Source: Manduca sexta (Eukaryota; Arthropoda; Insecta; Lepidoptera; Sphingidae). From it: 64,000 nt of DNA. Both the position numbers and the translations under genes were made by a program. Under the pieces are notes generated by a model. It saw only the letters and a program-made list of their open reading frames with translations, made no database searches and had not been told where the DNA came from. Position 1 is the stretch's first letter; each line of letters begins with the position of its first letter. Shown here piece after piece: positions 36,600 to 47,792 of this stretch. Location: contig NC_051123.1 in assembly GCF_014839805.1 (NCBI RefSeq), positions 7,484,727-7,548,726 of the forward strand. Reading direction: 5' to 3'.

Positions 36600-37575
36600 T
36601 TTCATCTATGTTTGTATCACTTTTGAAAAGAGCTACCCCAGTTTCTTGCCTTTCCCTGTCTGGTAAGATATTGATATTAACTGAATCTAAATAATCTATA
36701 CTTATAATAAATCTGTAGAGAGGTCAATTCTGTACATGAAATATATTTCCAAAATAACTATCAGGGGGTGATTAGGGATCGATACTGATGCCAAAAATGC
36801 AATTAGTAAAATTTTTGTCTGTCTGTCTGTCTGTCTGTCTGTATAACCGTTATAGAAACAAAAACTACTCGACGGATTTTAACGAAACTTGGTACAATTA
36901 TTTTTCATACTCCTGTGCTGGTTATAGTATACTTTTCATCACGCTACAATTAATAGGAGCAGAGCAGTGAAGGGAAATGTTGGGAAAACGGGAGAAGTTA
37001 CTCCATTTTTAAGCTTCCGTCGCGTGTGCAACCTTAATGGTTAAAGCTACACAGAAATCATGTATGACGGAAATGTTCTCCTTAAAATTATGTAAAAATA
37101 TCCCACGACAGCATATGTCTATCTTTTATGGTTGACTCACAATAACACGTGTAACTCCCGATAGCTTAGCAGTTCGAAGCTTTCTCATTATATTTGTCTA
37201 CTCTTACGTTTATAACACTCTCAGTCATCCCTAATTAAAAAAGTTAACATAATTAAATATTCCATAAAAAAGAATCATAGAAATCGGTATACAAACACCA
37301 AAGTTATACATGAAATACGCTAATAATAAGCCATCACGCGTGAATACTGAATCATGCTATAAGCTTCCTTCGATTTCACCAGGATCCCATCATCAGACCC
37401 TGACCGGACAATCGGACCACCTGCATACCACCATACATTAAAAAAACATCCCGACAAATTGAGCACCTCCTCCATTTTTGAAGTCCGAAATCCACGCGGG
37501 CGAAGCTGCGAGCGGAAGCTAGTCTAAAATATTTTTACAATTTACAAGTTCAAATAAATTATTTCATTTAATTTC
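36600..37575 (+). repeat. element G split by a Helitron-like element
   Basis: Left part 36617-36694 ('cagtttcttgcc', 'gatattaactgaatctaaat') and right part 37523-37575 ('caatttacaagttcaaataa', 'ttatttcatttaatttc') are in the correct order for element G. They join cleanly when 36695-37522 is removed. Confidence 0.7.
36695..37522 (+). mobile_element. non-autonomous Helitron-like element, 828 bp
   Basis: Starts A^TCTATACTTATAATAAATC and ends GAGCGGAAGCTAG^T, with GC-rich stem-like sequence 'cacgcgggcgaagctgcg' just ahead. A (GTCT)n run lies at 36820-36842. No Rep/helicase coding. It sits inside element G with no target duplication, which fixes both ends. Confidence 0.8.
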
Positions 37576-37596
37576 ACGTCCGTAAACTCAATGGTT

Positions 37597-37787
37597 ATCG
37601 GCGATAGCCTAGTTGGGTATGGAACGGTCTGTCGAGACGATTGTCCGCAGGTTCAAATCCCCAGGGCACACACCTCTAAATTTTGTAAAAGTTATGTGTG
37701 TATTCTTTGTGAATTATCGCTTGGTTTAACGGTGAAGGAAAACATCGTGAGGAAACCTGCGTACCCGAGAAATTCTCTATAGGAATG
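37597..37787 (+). repeat. SINE-A, 3' truncated
   Basis: A box 'gatagcctagttgggta', box B 'gcaggttcaaatcccca', body to 'gagaaattctctataggaat', then ends. No (TTA)n tail. Confidence 0.85.
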
Positions 37788-37963
37788 GAAGGCATCACCT
37801 GTTGTAGACTAGAAGTCCTTAAAATATTTCAAGACACTTGAGGAATTAGTTGATACTAATTGAATTGGGTTCAATGCCATTGTGGATGTTCATGAGAGGC
37901 GATGATCACTTACTATCAAGTGGCGTACTTAGTCATTCCCCTCTTCTATATAAAAATAAAATA

Positions 37964-38168
37964 AAATTAAACTATTTTACGGATTTTATCGCGGCTTTAA
38001 TATTTTAATTTTTTCTCGACATTCCCTCCGTGACCATGAAGGCTGCAAAGTCTTCGAAACGTCGCGTCACGTCGGGAGAAAAGTAAAATATTAAAACCGC
38101 GATAAAATCCGTAAAATAGTTTAATTTAAATATCTAACACACGCGTCACACATAAGAAATCATTATAA
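37964..38168. mobile_element. element E fold-back MITE, best copy
   Basis: Arms 37964-38006 and 38085-38127 are reverse complements over 43 bp with one mismatch. The right side continues to about 38168 with the family terminus ('aagaaatcattat'). It lies about 190 bp before the coding start of GMC gene 3. Confidence 0.85.
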
Positions 38169-38360
38169 AATAAAATTACAGATAAGTTTAGAGAGATGAT
38201 TAGTTGAATCTGGATATTAAATTGCTGACCGATAATGCCAGCCATTTTTCTTCTTAACACACAATTATTTTATAAAAATAGCGATATTCAACATCTTGCT
38301 ACTGCGTCATTTGTAATTTATATTTCATTATTTCCAGACCCTGATGATGAAACACTAAAC

Positions 38361-41300
38361 ATGGGGATATTCACCGTCGCCGCAACAGCCGCCAAGGCAG
38401 CGCTGACCATCGGCGGCCTCAGCAAACTCACCTTCATCCCCATCATGCTTGCTACCATGGCGTACTTCAACTACGAGCTCCTAGACCCTGAACAGAGGCC
38501 GTTCAACCAGAAATACCTTAGGGACACATACGATTTTATCATAGTTGGAGGTGGATCCGCGGGATCAGTGCTTGCTAATCGGCTTTCCGAAATCGAGGGC
38601 TGGAATGTGTTGCTGTTGGAAGCAGGCGGTCACGAGACCGACATAAGCGATGTTCCGCTGCTCTCCTTGTACTTACATAAGAGCAAACTCGACTGGAAGT
38701 ATCGGTAAGTGTATATGTATTGCTCTACTTTTACTAAAATAATTGGCAATGAGCGCCGAGCGACTTTACGACACATATTACGAGTACGTTGATGTCAAAG
38801 CAAATTATGTAATTAATGTAAAAATTCTTTAGATGTTTCATTATCTCCTACAAATTTGTATTTCGACTGAACAAGTCACAATAAATTCTGGAATAATAAA
38901 CACAGCAGATATTTTAATCATAAATCTCGTCTTCTTAACACAATAATAAAAGGTATACAAAAAAAATATCTGAATCCTTCTCTAAATGAACTTTAATTGT
39001 GTCGAACCTCACGCTCCTCTATGCGCACAATGTACTTTAAATGTGGTACAACGTTTTCCTTTTACGTATTAATATATCATTGATTTACTTTTAAGACAAT
39101 TATTCATAATTTAATGCATATTTCTACATGTTCCAGAACGGAACCTCAAGACACCGCTTGCCAGGCCATGATAGACAAGCGATGCAGCTGGACTAAGGGC
39201 AAAGTCCTGGGCGGGTCCTCAGTCCTCAACACCATGTTGTACATTAGAGGGAACAAACGCGATTTCGATCACTGGGAGTCTCTGGGGAACCCTGGGTGGG
39301 GTTACGAGGACGTTCTCCCATACTTCAAAAAGTCCGAAGACCAACGGAACCCGTACTTAGCCAGAGATAAAAGACATCATAGTACAGGTGTGTACTACAT
39401 ATACGAGATACTCTGTAATGCGACATCGTTCTTGGTCTTTGAACCGATTTTGTTTGTCCCGGCTATAAAAAAATAATATTATTTTTCGAAGACCATCTCG
39501 GTGGCATAGTTGTATTGTATATACGGTACGACACCGTTCTGAGGTCGTGAGTTCAAATACCGGGTTAGGCAGTATGATATTGGGTTTTTCTTTACAGTAT
39601 GAACCAGAAATTTGTAACTTTGCGTGATGTGCGTGTTTGAAGTTTTCGATTAGAAAAATATAATAATCCACTTGCCTGGGATTGGAATTAGTTTGTGATA
39701 TATAAACTCTCTCCGTATCACACCACAAAACGGAATTTTGTGAGTGCACTAGCCTAGCCCTTCGGGCACAGCGACATAAATGACGTCACCTTATGACTAA
39801 TAAGCTCTAACTCGCTACGATGATTAAGCAAGGTAACTGGTTTTCGTACTCCATTTTGCAACATACATGACGTGACCTGTCACTCTCAGACTTTCCCATT
39901 ACGTGTATCGTTATTAAATCAAGAAACAAATCATACCTTTAACGGTGATAAATATTGTATTCCATTAAACATTCTAATAATAGGTAAAACTTATAATAAC
40001 TGTCGTTTACTTTTACATTTCAGGCGGATACCTGACGGTACAAGACTCTCCATACAACACGCCAATCGGAGCTGCGTTTCTTCAAGCGGGTGAAGAAATG
40101 GGATACGACATCATCGACGTCAACGGGGCGCAGCAAACCGGCTATGCGTGGTACCAGTTCACCATCAGAAGAGGAACTAGATGCTCCACAGCAAAAGCCT
40201 TCTTGAGACCTGTCAGATTACGTCAAAATTTACACGTCGCCCTCTTTTCGCACGTCACTAAAGTTTTAATAGATAAAGACGCGAAGAGAGCTTACGGAGT
40301 AGAATTTCTCAGAGACGGTGAAAAGCAAGTTGTTTATGCGAAACGAGAAGTTATCCTAGCGGCTGGGGCTATTGCTTCTCCGCAACTGTTGTTACTGTCT
40401 GGGGTCGGGCCGGCGGAACATCTGAAGGAAGTGGAAATCGATGTGATCCATGATTCTCCGGGCGTTGGGAGAAACCTACAAGATCACATTGCCGTGGGAG
40501 GCATTATATTCCAAATCGATTATCCAGTCAGTTTGGTAATGAACCGTTTGGTGAATATCAATTCGGCTTTACGTTACGCCATCACCGAAGACGGGCCGTT
40601 AACTTCAAGCATTGGCCTTGAAGTGGTTGCTTTTATTAACACAAAATACGCAAACGCATCTGATGATTGGCCCGACATGGAATTCATGATGACGTCAGCC
40701 TCAACACCTTCAGACGGCGGTACTCAAGTAAAGAAGGCGCACAGTCTCACTGACGAATTTTATGACGAAGTGTTTGGAGAGGTAAACAACAAGGATGTGT
40801 TTGGTATATTCCCTATGATGTTACGACCTAAGAGCAGAGGTTTTATAAAGTTGCGAACGAAGAATCCTCTAGACTACCCTATTATGATTCACAATTATTT
40901 AACACATCCTGATGATGTAGGGGTTCTTAGAGAAGGTGTCAAAGCCGCTATAGCTGTGGGAGAAACGACAGCCATGAAAAGATTCGGGGCGCGGTTCCAC
41001 AGTAAGCCTGTGCCGAACTGCAAACACTTACCTCTCTACACAGACGAATACTGGGATTGTTACATCCGTCAATACACAATGACCATTTACCATCTTTCGT
41101 GTACAGCGAAAATGGGACCAGTTAGCGACCCCATGGCTGTTGTAGATCCAAAATTAAGGGTATATGGTGTTGAAGGTCTTCGAGTGATTGACGCGAGCAT
41201 TATGCCCACGATTACAAATGGAAACATAAATGCTCCTGTAATAATGATAGGGGAGAAGGGTGCAGACCTTATCAAGGAGTACTGGCTTTCAAAGCCCGGG

Positions 41301-41393
41301 AAGAAAAGAAGACGAAGGAACTCGAATTGCTCAAGATTACAACAAATAGGAGTCGAAAGTAATAAAACTAGATTATGTAGTAAGGGAAGTTGA
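38361..41393 (+). CDS. GMC oxidoreductase 3 (glucose dehydrogenase-like), complete
   Basis: FAD-dependent GMC oxidoreductase, 654 residues, exons 38361-38704, 39137-39387 and 40024-41393 (phases 2 and 1, all GT-AG). An acceptor TTTCCAG at 38331-38337 precedes the start, so a 5' UTR exon lies upstream; the frame stays open to that acceptor, so extra N-terminal residues are possible but ATG 38361 is a natural start. Residues 1-40 are mostly hydrophobic (signal anchor or signal peptide). GGGSAG (63-68) binds FAD; GGSSVLN (140-146) is GMC signature 1; [16 protein letters not shown] is signature 2; GRNLQDH is normal; His555 and Asn599 are the likely active-site pair. The usual HPxGT motif reads HLSCT here. 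A basic tail GKKRRRR follows the usual end (EYWL). Intron positions differ from genes 1 and 2, so it belongs to another GMC branch, close to the clustered Drosophila CG95xx-type genes by remembered motif similarity. Substrate unknown. Confidence 0.95.
39495..39780 (+). repeat. SINE-B inside intron 2 of GMC gene 3
   Basis: Head 'ctcggtggcatagttg', box B 'gtgagttcaaataccgg', 'gatattgggtttttcttt' and a decayed 3' half. Same strand as the gene. Confidence 0.75.
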
Positions 41394-41591
41394 TAGTTAA
41401 AATTTTAGTAGATTCATAATTTTGTACATTAAATGGGAGATACCAAAAGTGTTCATTTGTCAATGTATTGTCAATATGGTGTGGATATATTGTGAAGTTA
41501 CCTTTACCAATTCTAGTCTACAGGTGTAACCATAATAACAATACGTGTTTAATGTAAGAAAATGATAATTATGATTTATTAATAATACAAA

Positions 41592-41856
41592 CTGCTCGGT
41601 GGCGTAGTGATATTACGGTACGACTGCAGTGGTAAGGTCTCGCGTTTGATTCCCGTGTCAGACGTAGTAATATTGGATTTTTCTACTTGGTATCAGCCTG
41701 GAATGTGGAATTTATGCGCGATGTGGCGATAGACTCGCCTATTATCACGTCATGGGACAGAACGAGCGCCGGAAAATGGGTGTACTAGTTGCGCATCTAC
41801 CTTCCCCTTCGGGTATCAAAGCAGTCTGAGTGTGTCTGTGTGTACTGTGTGTGTAC
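41592..41856 (+). repeat. SINE-B, full length with GT tail
   Basis: 'Gctcggtggcgtagtg', box B 'gcgtttgattcccgtg', 'ccccttcgggtatcaaag' and a GT-rich tail 41828-41855. It lies in the 3' region of GMC gene 3, before its AATAAA. Confidence 0.85.
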
Positions 41857-41924
41857 ATATTTTAAGTTCAATTTTATAATGTATAATTTAAATGACAGAT
41901 ATTCATAGTTATGTACATTCTGTA

Positions 41925-41930
41925 AATAAA
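41925..41930 (+). terminator. possible poly(A) signal of GMC gene 3
   Basis: AATAAA about 530 bp after the stop, beyond the SINE-B copy; if used, the SINE is in the 3' UTR. No closer exact AATAAA was seen. Confidence 0.35.
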
Positions 41931-43743
41931 TATTATTGTTTATACGTTCTTTATTTTTGACACGTCCCCTTGAATTCCCGAAAATCATCGACATTATTCT
42001 TACAAAATGAAAAAATATACGTCATCATCTAAACTTCATAATTTTAAAAATCTTTTAGGAACACGTTTATACTACGTTAATAAAAATAAACACAAAAAAA
42101 AAATTGTAAGTAAAGTTTTAGGATTTTCGTCATACTCCGAGTAGTTCTTGTTTTCAAAAGCTACGTTTTGTATTCCTCAATACTTATTTACTATGAAAAT
42201 GTACAAAAAACGATAACAAATTTAGAAACCTTTAAGATTATTATGAGTTGCCGTTATTTCAATAAGATTGTATAGAAATTTATTCGCACCAGTTTTAAAG
42301 AGCAATAGTTTCATTGGCATCCAAAATTAAACCTAGAGCACAGAAATTTAAGGAGTTTTAATTTAAATGAAACATCTTAAACATTCAGGAGATATAGAGA
42401 AAGATAAATAAAGGTATATCGATGGATAAAGGCATAATGTTTTTTCGTCTTTTTTTTAAATGTCATTTTAAACAACAGTTAATGGTATAAGTAACCCTTA
42501 GTTTTTTATAATATTATAGTAAATTATATATTACCGTTTAATTGCGTTTATTTCGTTTGTTTTTTGAACTTATGGAAAAAATATTTACAACTCCATCTAT
42601 CGAGATAGTTACTGGATTAACTTGGAGCACAATGGAGCTATCAGCATAGGAAACGTGAACGAACTATAGGTGGCAGCACAAAACGGACATAAGAGCCGGC
42701 GTGGAAAAGACTTTCCCGACCTTTATTTTGTATATATTTAATATGATATAAATCATAAAATATAGGTTCCGGACGATTACTATTAAATAGATATTTTTTT
42801 TTTAGATGGGAGCCAGTAATTTGGATGTTATGTTCACTGAATTATATATTTGTTTGTACTGATTAACCACAAAACTTATTTACTTTAACAAATTACTTTA
42901 TAAGACATTTTTAAATGCTTTTAGAACTCATAACTATATTATATTATGTTTTTATATAAGAAATTTTGTCGCTTTTCACATTTACCATGCAATGTAAGTA
43001 GATAATATTATGTGGAACGTAATCATATTTTATACCATATAATTTGCTTATATTTATGTGTTGGAACGTCCAGATATACAAACAATTATCAATGAATTAA
43101 ATATCATTCTTCACTTGTTTTAATATGCACATTTTAGAAATATTCCAAGTATCGATAGGGTAAAAGATTCAAATTGCGCCACTAGATGGCATACCATTCG
43201 TCATGCACATTCCTATTACATTCGCAATTTCAATACTCAAATATTTTCAGTTTTTTTTAAAGAGTATAAAAACGCCATCTAATGTTCATATGTAGAAGGA
43301 AGTAAGCTCATATCGACATTACTTCACATACAACATAACACTTTTAAATAATTCATGATATTTATAACAGATGGCGCTGTTAGCCAATCCATTTTTTAAA
43401 TATTAGAACCGTTACAGACAGTTTTATCTACATCATGAATGGTTGTACCAAAATTTTACATGTATATTCATGAAAATATGGTAAGTTTGTAAGAGGATCA
43501 ATAAGGATCAAAGATCGATAACAAAATTATGATGAGTCCTCTGACGTTATGTGTGGTCAATATTCTTCAGTCGCAGGTAACAAGATGCTTTTCTACAATA
43601 GTTGACGCTAACAGAAAACAAAAAAAAAAACCTGGAATGACATGTCGATAAGTCTACAGCTAGGATAACTCATTCGCATACATTTTTTTGTCCTTAATTA
43701 GCGTCCAGTATGTATTGTACATCTTGTCTAATGCCTCAGATTA
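41931..43743. other. no gene recognised
   Basis: 1.8 kb of very AT-rich DNA with no exon-like frame and no family repeat recognised. Confidence 0.5.
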
Positions 43744-44109
43744 TTTTACATTTCTAAAAAATGATTGCGGCGGTACAATTATGCCTGCCTGACTAGAAAT
43801 CTTGCCTTCCATAGAGAAACGCAACCATTTGTTTCTCTACAGCGGTGTCAATCTATCCGCCGCTAAAAAGACAATTTATAAATATTTCACTTGAGTTTGA
43901 ACGTGTTTACAAGTTACGGCGAAATTTTTTACATTTCTAAAAAATGATTGCGGCGGTACAATTATGCCTGCCTGACTAGAAATCTTGCCTTCCATAGAGA
44001 AACGCAACCATTTGTTTCTCTACAGCGGAGTCAACCTATCCGCCGCTAAAAAGACAATTTATAAATATTTCACTTGAGTTTGAACGTGTTTACAAGTTAC
44101 GGCGAAATT
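43744..44109. repeat. tandem duplication of a 183-bp unit
   Basis: 43744-43926 and 43927-44109 are almost identical; they differ for example at 'agcggtgtcaatc' versus 'agcggagtcaacc'. Each unit holds a 'gcggcggtacaatt ... cgccgctaaa' core also seen once at 31301. Confidence 0.9.
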
Positions 44110-44422
44110 CTCATTTCTACTTTTATAACTGAATCAGCTTAGCATCTATCTATTGACTTATGAATCATAAATATTACACACATAAAAATAATAACATCAA
44201 CTCCCAGACATGAGACTACGTTAGTATGACGTAATATCAGTAATCTGCTATGAGCCTTGATATATAATGGCGAAAAGCCTTGACTTATCGTCTCGTCGGT
44301 TGTTGCCACGGGTCATTATTGATGACTTTTAAATCATTTCACAATATAGACAGGCTTAAATTAAATGTGAATTAATGTATTGAGGTGATAAAATAAATAT
44401 GCGAAAATCAAATAATAATTAA
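44110..44422. other. no gene recognised
   Basis: AT-rich spacer. Confidence 0.4.
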
Positions 44423-44699
44423 GTAGTGGTAGGTCCCTCATATGTGAGAGTCCGACTGGGTAGGTGTCACAGTGTATAATCACTGTTGTGTTCCGGTTTG
44501 AATAACATTGTAGCCAGTGTAACTACTGGATATAATACGACTTAACATCTCATGTCTCAGGATGGCGAGCGCAGTGGAATACCAAACAATACTTTGTTAT
44601 TCAAGCTATTGGGTGGTGTGTCTACTGTTTATGGGCGGTCGTATTGCTTACCATCAGGCGAACGGCAACTTTATATCATTCAAGCAGTAAAAAAATCAA
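44423..44699 (+). repeat. element C with internal deletion
   Basis: 'Ggtaggtccctcatatgtg' start, about 30 bp missing after 'gggtaggtgtcac', then normal order to the A-rich tail. Confidence 0.8.
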
Positions 44700-45319
44700 A
44701 TAAAATGAATATGCAAAAATATGCGTCATATTTTTTGTCCATGTTGACTTACAAATTTGATTTATTCTCAGGCGAAAGAGACAGTATTCTCAGTATAGTA
44801 TTTGATATAAATTTCAACTTGATACCTCTGGTTGGTAATGAAACGCAGTACCAACTATTTAGTTCTATTGTAATGACTACGGCATTTAATGATTTCCTGT
44901 CAATATGACTCAGCATCAACGCATGACTATTAAATAATTCCCTGGCAATTTACAGTTATAAAAAACCCATTAGGAAGTTTATTTAATCGGTTAAGCATTT
45001 TATCGCGAGGAAGTTCAGATATTAATAAGTTGCTATAAACGTTCATGTAATCAGTAAAGAGAAAATCATTGCACGTTATGGAATATCACACATAAGGTAG
45101 TTTATAACGTCGACACGTACACCGTGAAGGTGCACAAAACAAACAATTCCTAGTATAGAAGTTTACATGTGGCAACCATATACCAAGTGATTCATTCGAT
45201 AATCCATTTTTTTTTTAATATAATCATTTGCAAACAATATACAGGTAACTCAGAAAAGAAAAATAGTCGGCCTTGGGTTTTGAACTAAACTGGATTACAT
45301 TAAATTTGTTTTTTTCTTT
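44700..45319. other. no gene recognised
   Basis: A 118-codon frame (44552-44908) runs from element C into this AT-rich DNA; it has no domain and no splice sites. Confidence 0.4.
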
Positions 45320-45590
45320 TTATTGCTTTAAATGACGAAACGAGCTTGCCGTTCGCCTGATGGTGAGCGATACGACCGCCCATTAACAGCAGAAACACCA
45401 TCGAACACCTTGAATTAAAAAGTATTGTTTTGTATTACATTGCGCTCGCTATCCTGAGACATGAGATGTTAAGTCAGAAAAGAAAAAGAAACACAACAGT
45501 GACTACACACTGCTACTTGGCCGCAGAAATAGAGATTGTGGTGGTACCTACCCGGGCTGACTCTCATATATGAGAGACCTACCACCATTA
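45320..45590 (-). repeat. element C with internal deletion
   Basis: 'Aatgacgaaacgagcttgcc' to 'tatgagagacctaccacc'; the 'tgtccagtagttacactgg' block is missing. Confidence 0.8.
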
Positions 45591-46076
45591 AATGGTGCTT
45601 CATAATAAAACCTTATTTACCTAATAATAAAACCTTTTTTGAATTAAATCATGCTATTTTCAAACGCCTTAAATCCAGGCCAAGTCGCACTGCCCAACAC
45701 AAAAGCTACAATAAGTTACCTAACAGCTCGGACAATACATACATCTCGGAACAATAAAGGTATTATATTCCGCACAATCATTGCGTTATCAAGACGTGAC
45801 TTGTATTACGAGGTCGGTTTATGCAATAATCATATTCGTACAAGCATTAATACCACGCGTGCTGCGGTGTGACTAATTATTGTATGAATACGAACAAGTT
45901 TTATACGCTGGACCGGTTTAAACTCCAGCCTACATAGGCTATGGACCGGGAGGTATTGGGCTCGATTTCCAGGGTGGGATTGGATCTCCAGTTATGCGCG
46001 GTATGTCCACTGCTGTGAAGTTCTGAGTTCGAATCGCGTGTTAGGGTATTTTTCGTCTCATAATATGATACTTAAT
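45591..46076. other. no gene; weak SINE-B words near 46000
   Basis: 'Gtgaagttctgagttcgaatcgc' at about 46013-46035 resembles a SINE-B head on the + strand, immediately before the reverse copy. Confidence 0.4.
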
Positions 46077-46213
46077 GGGCGTGCCTATCATCATAATAAG
46101 AACAAATTCCAGACTTCAGGTTGGTACTGAGTAGAAAAACCCAACGTCACTTTGCCCAAACCGGGGATCGAACCCGAGCACTGCAGTCGTTCCGTAATAC
46201 ACTACACCTAGGC
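46077..46213 (-). repeat. SINE-B fragment
   Basis: 'Gtgcctatcatcat', 'aacaaattccagacttcagg', 'gagtagaaaaacccaacgtc' and box-B complement 'ggggatcgaacccgagc'. Confidence 0.7.
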
Positions 46214-46489
46214 ATTCTAGAGAATTTTATAAAAAATCTGACATTTGATACACATATATTCGAAAAAACTGATTTGATGGCAAAACCAGATTTGCAACTA
46301 ACACGTGCATCAGGTTTTATATGACACAACTCCGTTTAACAAAGGTCATTGAATAATAATGAGATGAATGTCTCGTACAATGACGCTAACAATGAGCATA
46401 AGTTGCAAAATTAAAATCCGTCACCAATCCATTCAGTAGCTAATTACTAAAATCCAATTTATGTTACCAGAGATTACAAACAGATCTGA

Positions 46490-46646
46490 TGATTTCTTAT
46501 ATTTACGCGAATGTTAGACATTACAATGTTACAACAAAACTATTTATGGACTCCGTCCGCCCCGTGACCATGAAGGCTGCAAAGTCTTCGAAACGTCGGG
46601 ATAAAATAATAATAAACAAAACTGCGATAAACCTGTAAATTGCTTT
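46490..46646. mobile_element. element E copy with internal deletion
   Basis: 'Gatttcttatatttacgcg', 'actatttatgga', 'gaaggctgcaaagtcttcg' and 'ctgcgataaacctgtaaat'. The arms still pair partly. Confidence 0.65.
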
Positions 46647-46759
46647 ACCTCAATAACAGTACAGATAGATAAAACAATACAGATCCGAGACGTGGCATCC
46701 TACATTGCGTCCATTTATAGGCTGGCTGAGGAGACTCAGTCGCTAAACGAGCTAATATG

Positions 46760-47035
46760 AGGGCTACAGTCGGTTCTCTATGCGAACAATTCTGAAATGA
46801 GGAGACCCGTAAAAGATCGATACTCGTCGTCATAGCCCAGCTGATGAGCAAGCTAAAGTGACAGTGGGCAGGGCACATAGACCGTAGAACTGACAACAGA
46901 TAGGGTAGAAAAGTTCTCGAGACTACCAGCAGCATTGAGCGTCCACTTACAAGGTTCAGACGACCTGGTAACGGTTGCAGGAACTTGCTGGATACAGGCC
47001 GCTCCTAAAAAGTCTGGAAATTTTTAGGGCTATGT
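46760..47035 (+). pseudogene. RTE-like LINE remnant (C-terminal part)
   Basis: 46850-46930 translates as LMSKLK*QWAGHIDRRTDNR* then GRKVLE, the conserved C-terminal region of RTE-type reverse transcriptases with two in-frame stops. The upstream part is too diverged to align by eye. The 96-codon minus-strand frame 46645-46935 is its shadow. Confidence 0.6.
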
Positions 47036-47072
47036 TCAATGGATATCTAATGAAGGAAGAAAAATTCCTTAC

Positions 47073-47310
47073 TCACTCGGTGACGTAAATTAATTTTGTT
47101 ACGATTTCAGCGGTGAGGTCTTGGGTTCGATCCCCGAGTCGAGTAAACTTATATTGAGTTTTTCTGATCAGCATCCGCCTGGAGTTTAGAATTTGTGCCA
47201 GAAATGGCGAAAGCCTCGCCCTCCATCACACCATGGGACGCAATACGCACGGCGGTAATTTGATGCACCGGTTGCGCCTCAGCCTACCCATTCGGGTATA
47301 AAAAGCATGA
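47073..47310 (+). repeat. SINE-B copy
   Basis: Head 'cactcggtgacgtaaat', box B 'ttgggttcgatccccg', 'cctacccattcgggtata'; a short alternating tail follows. Confidence 0.8.
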
Positions 47311-47792
47311 CAATGGCAAGACATACATGTGAATGTATGTCTGTTTAAAATAGAACACAACATAAATGAGACATAACTTGCCCAAGTCACTAGCAACAGT
47401 GTGCAAAATTAGCAAGCCCGAACGGAAGTAATCTTCGCACAACTCGACTGTCATTCAGTATCTATTGTGTGGGCACAACTCGACCTAATAGCTCGCGTTG
47501 GGAAAGTTACGAACTTTGTAAACACGGTATTATATAGTACTAGCTTTTGCCCGCGGCTCCGCCCGCGTTATAAAGTTTTTCGGGCTAAAGTTTTCCGTTA
47601 TAAAAGTCACGCTGTATAATTTCCTGGGAGCCTATGTTCTTCCCAGGGTGTTCTTATATTTTTGTAGAACTCTTTAAGAGGAACAATCCCGTCATACATT
47701 ATTGTTGAATTACTTTAACCGTTTACGCAGCGCACGCAGTGGATGCTCTAAAAACTAATTAATACATTTTCCCCGTTTTTGCAACATGTTTC

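Noticed and set aside
37597..37665. tRNA-like A and B boxes
   Set aside because: They belong to SINE-A, and the same is true of the other box pairs in the window; no cloverleaf with a proper acceptor stem could be drawn.
39357..39749. 130-codon minus-strand frame inside GMC gene 3
   Set aside because: Covers the end of exon 2 in antisense and an intronic SINE-B.
44552..44908. 118-codon open frame
   Set aside because: Starts within element C and continues by chance into AT-rich DNA.
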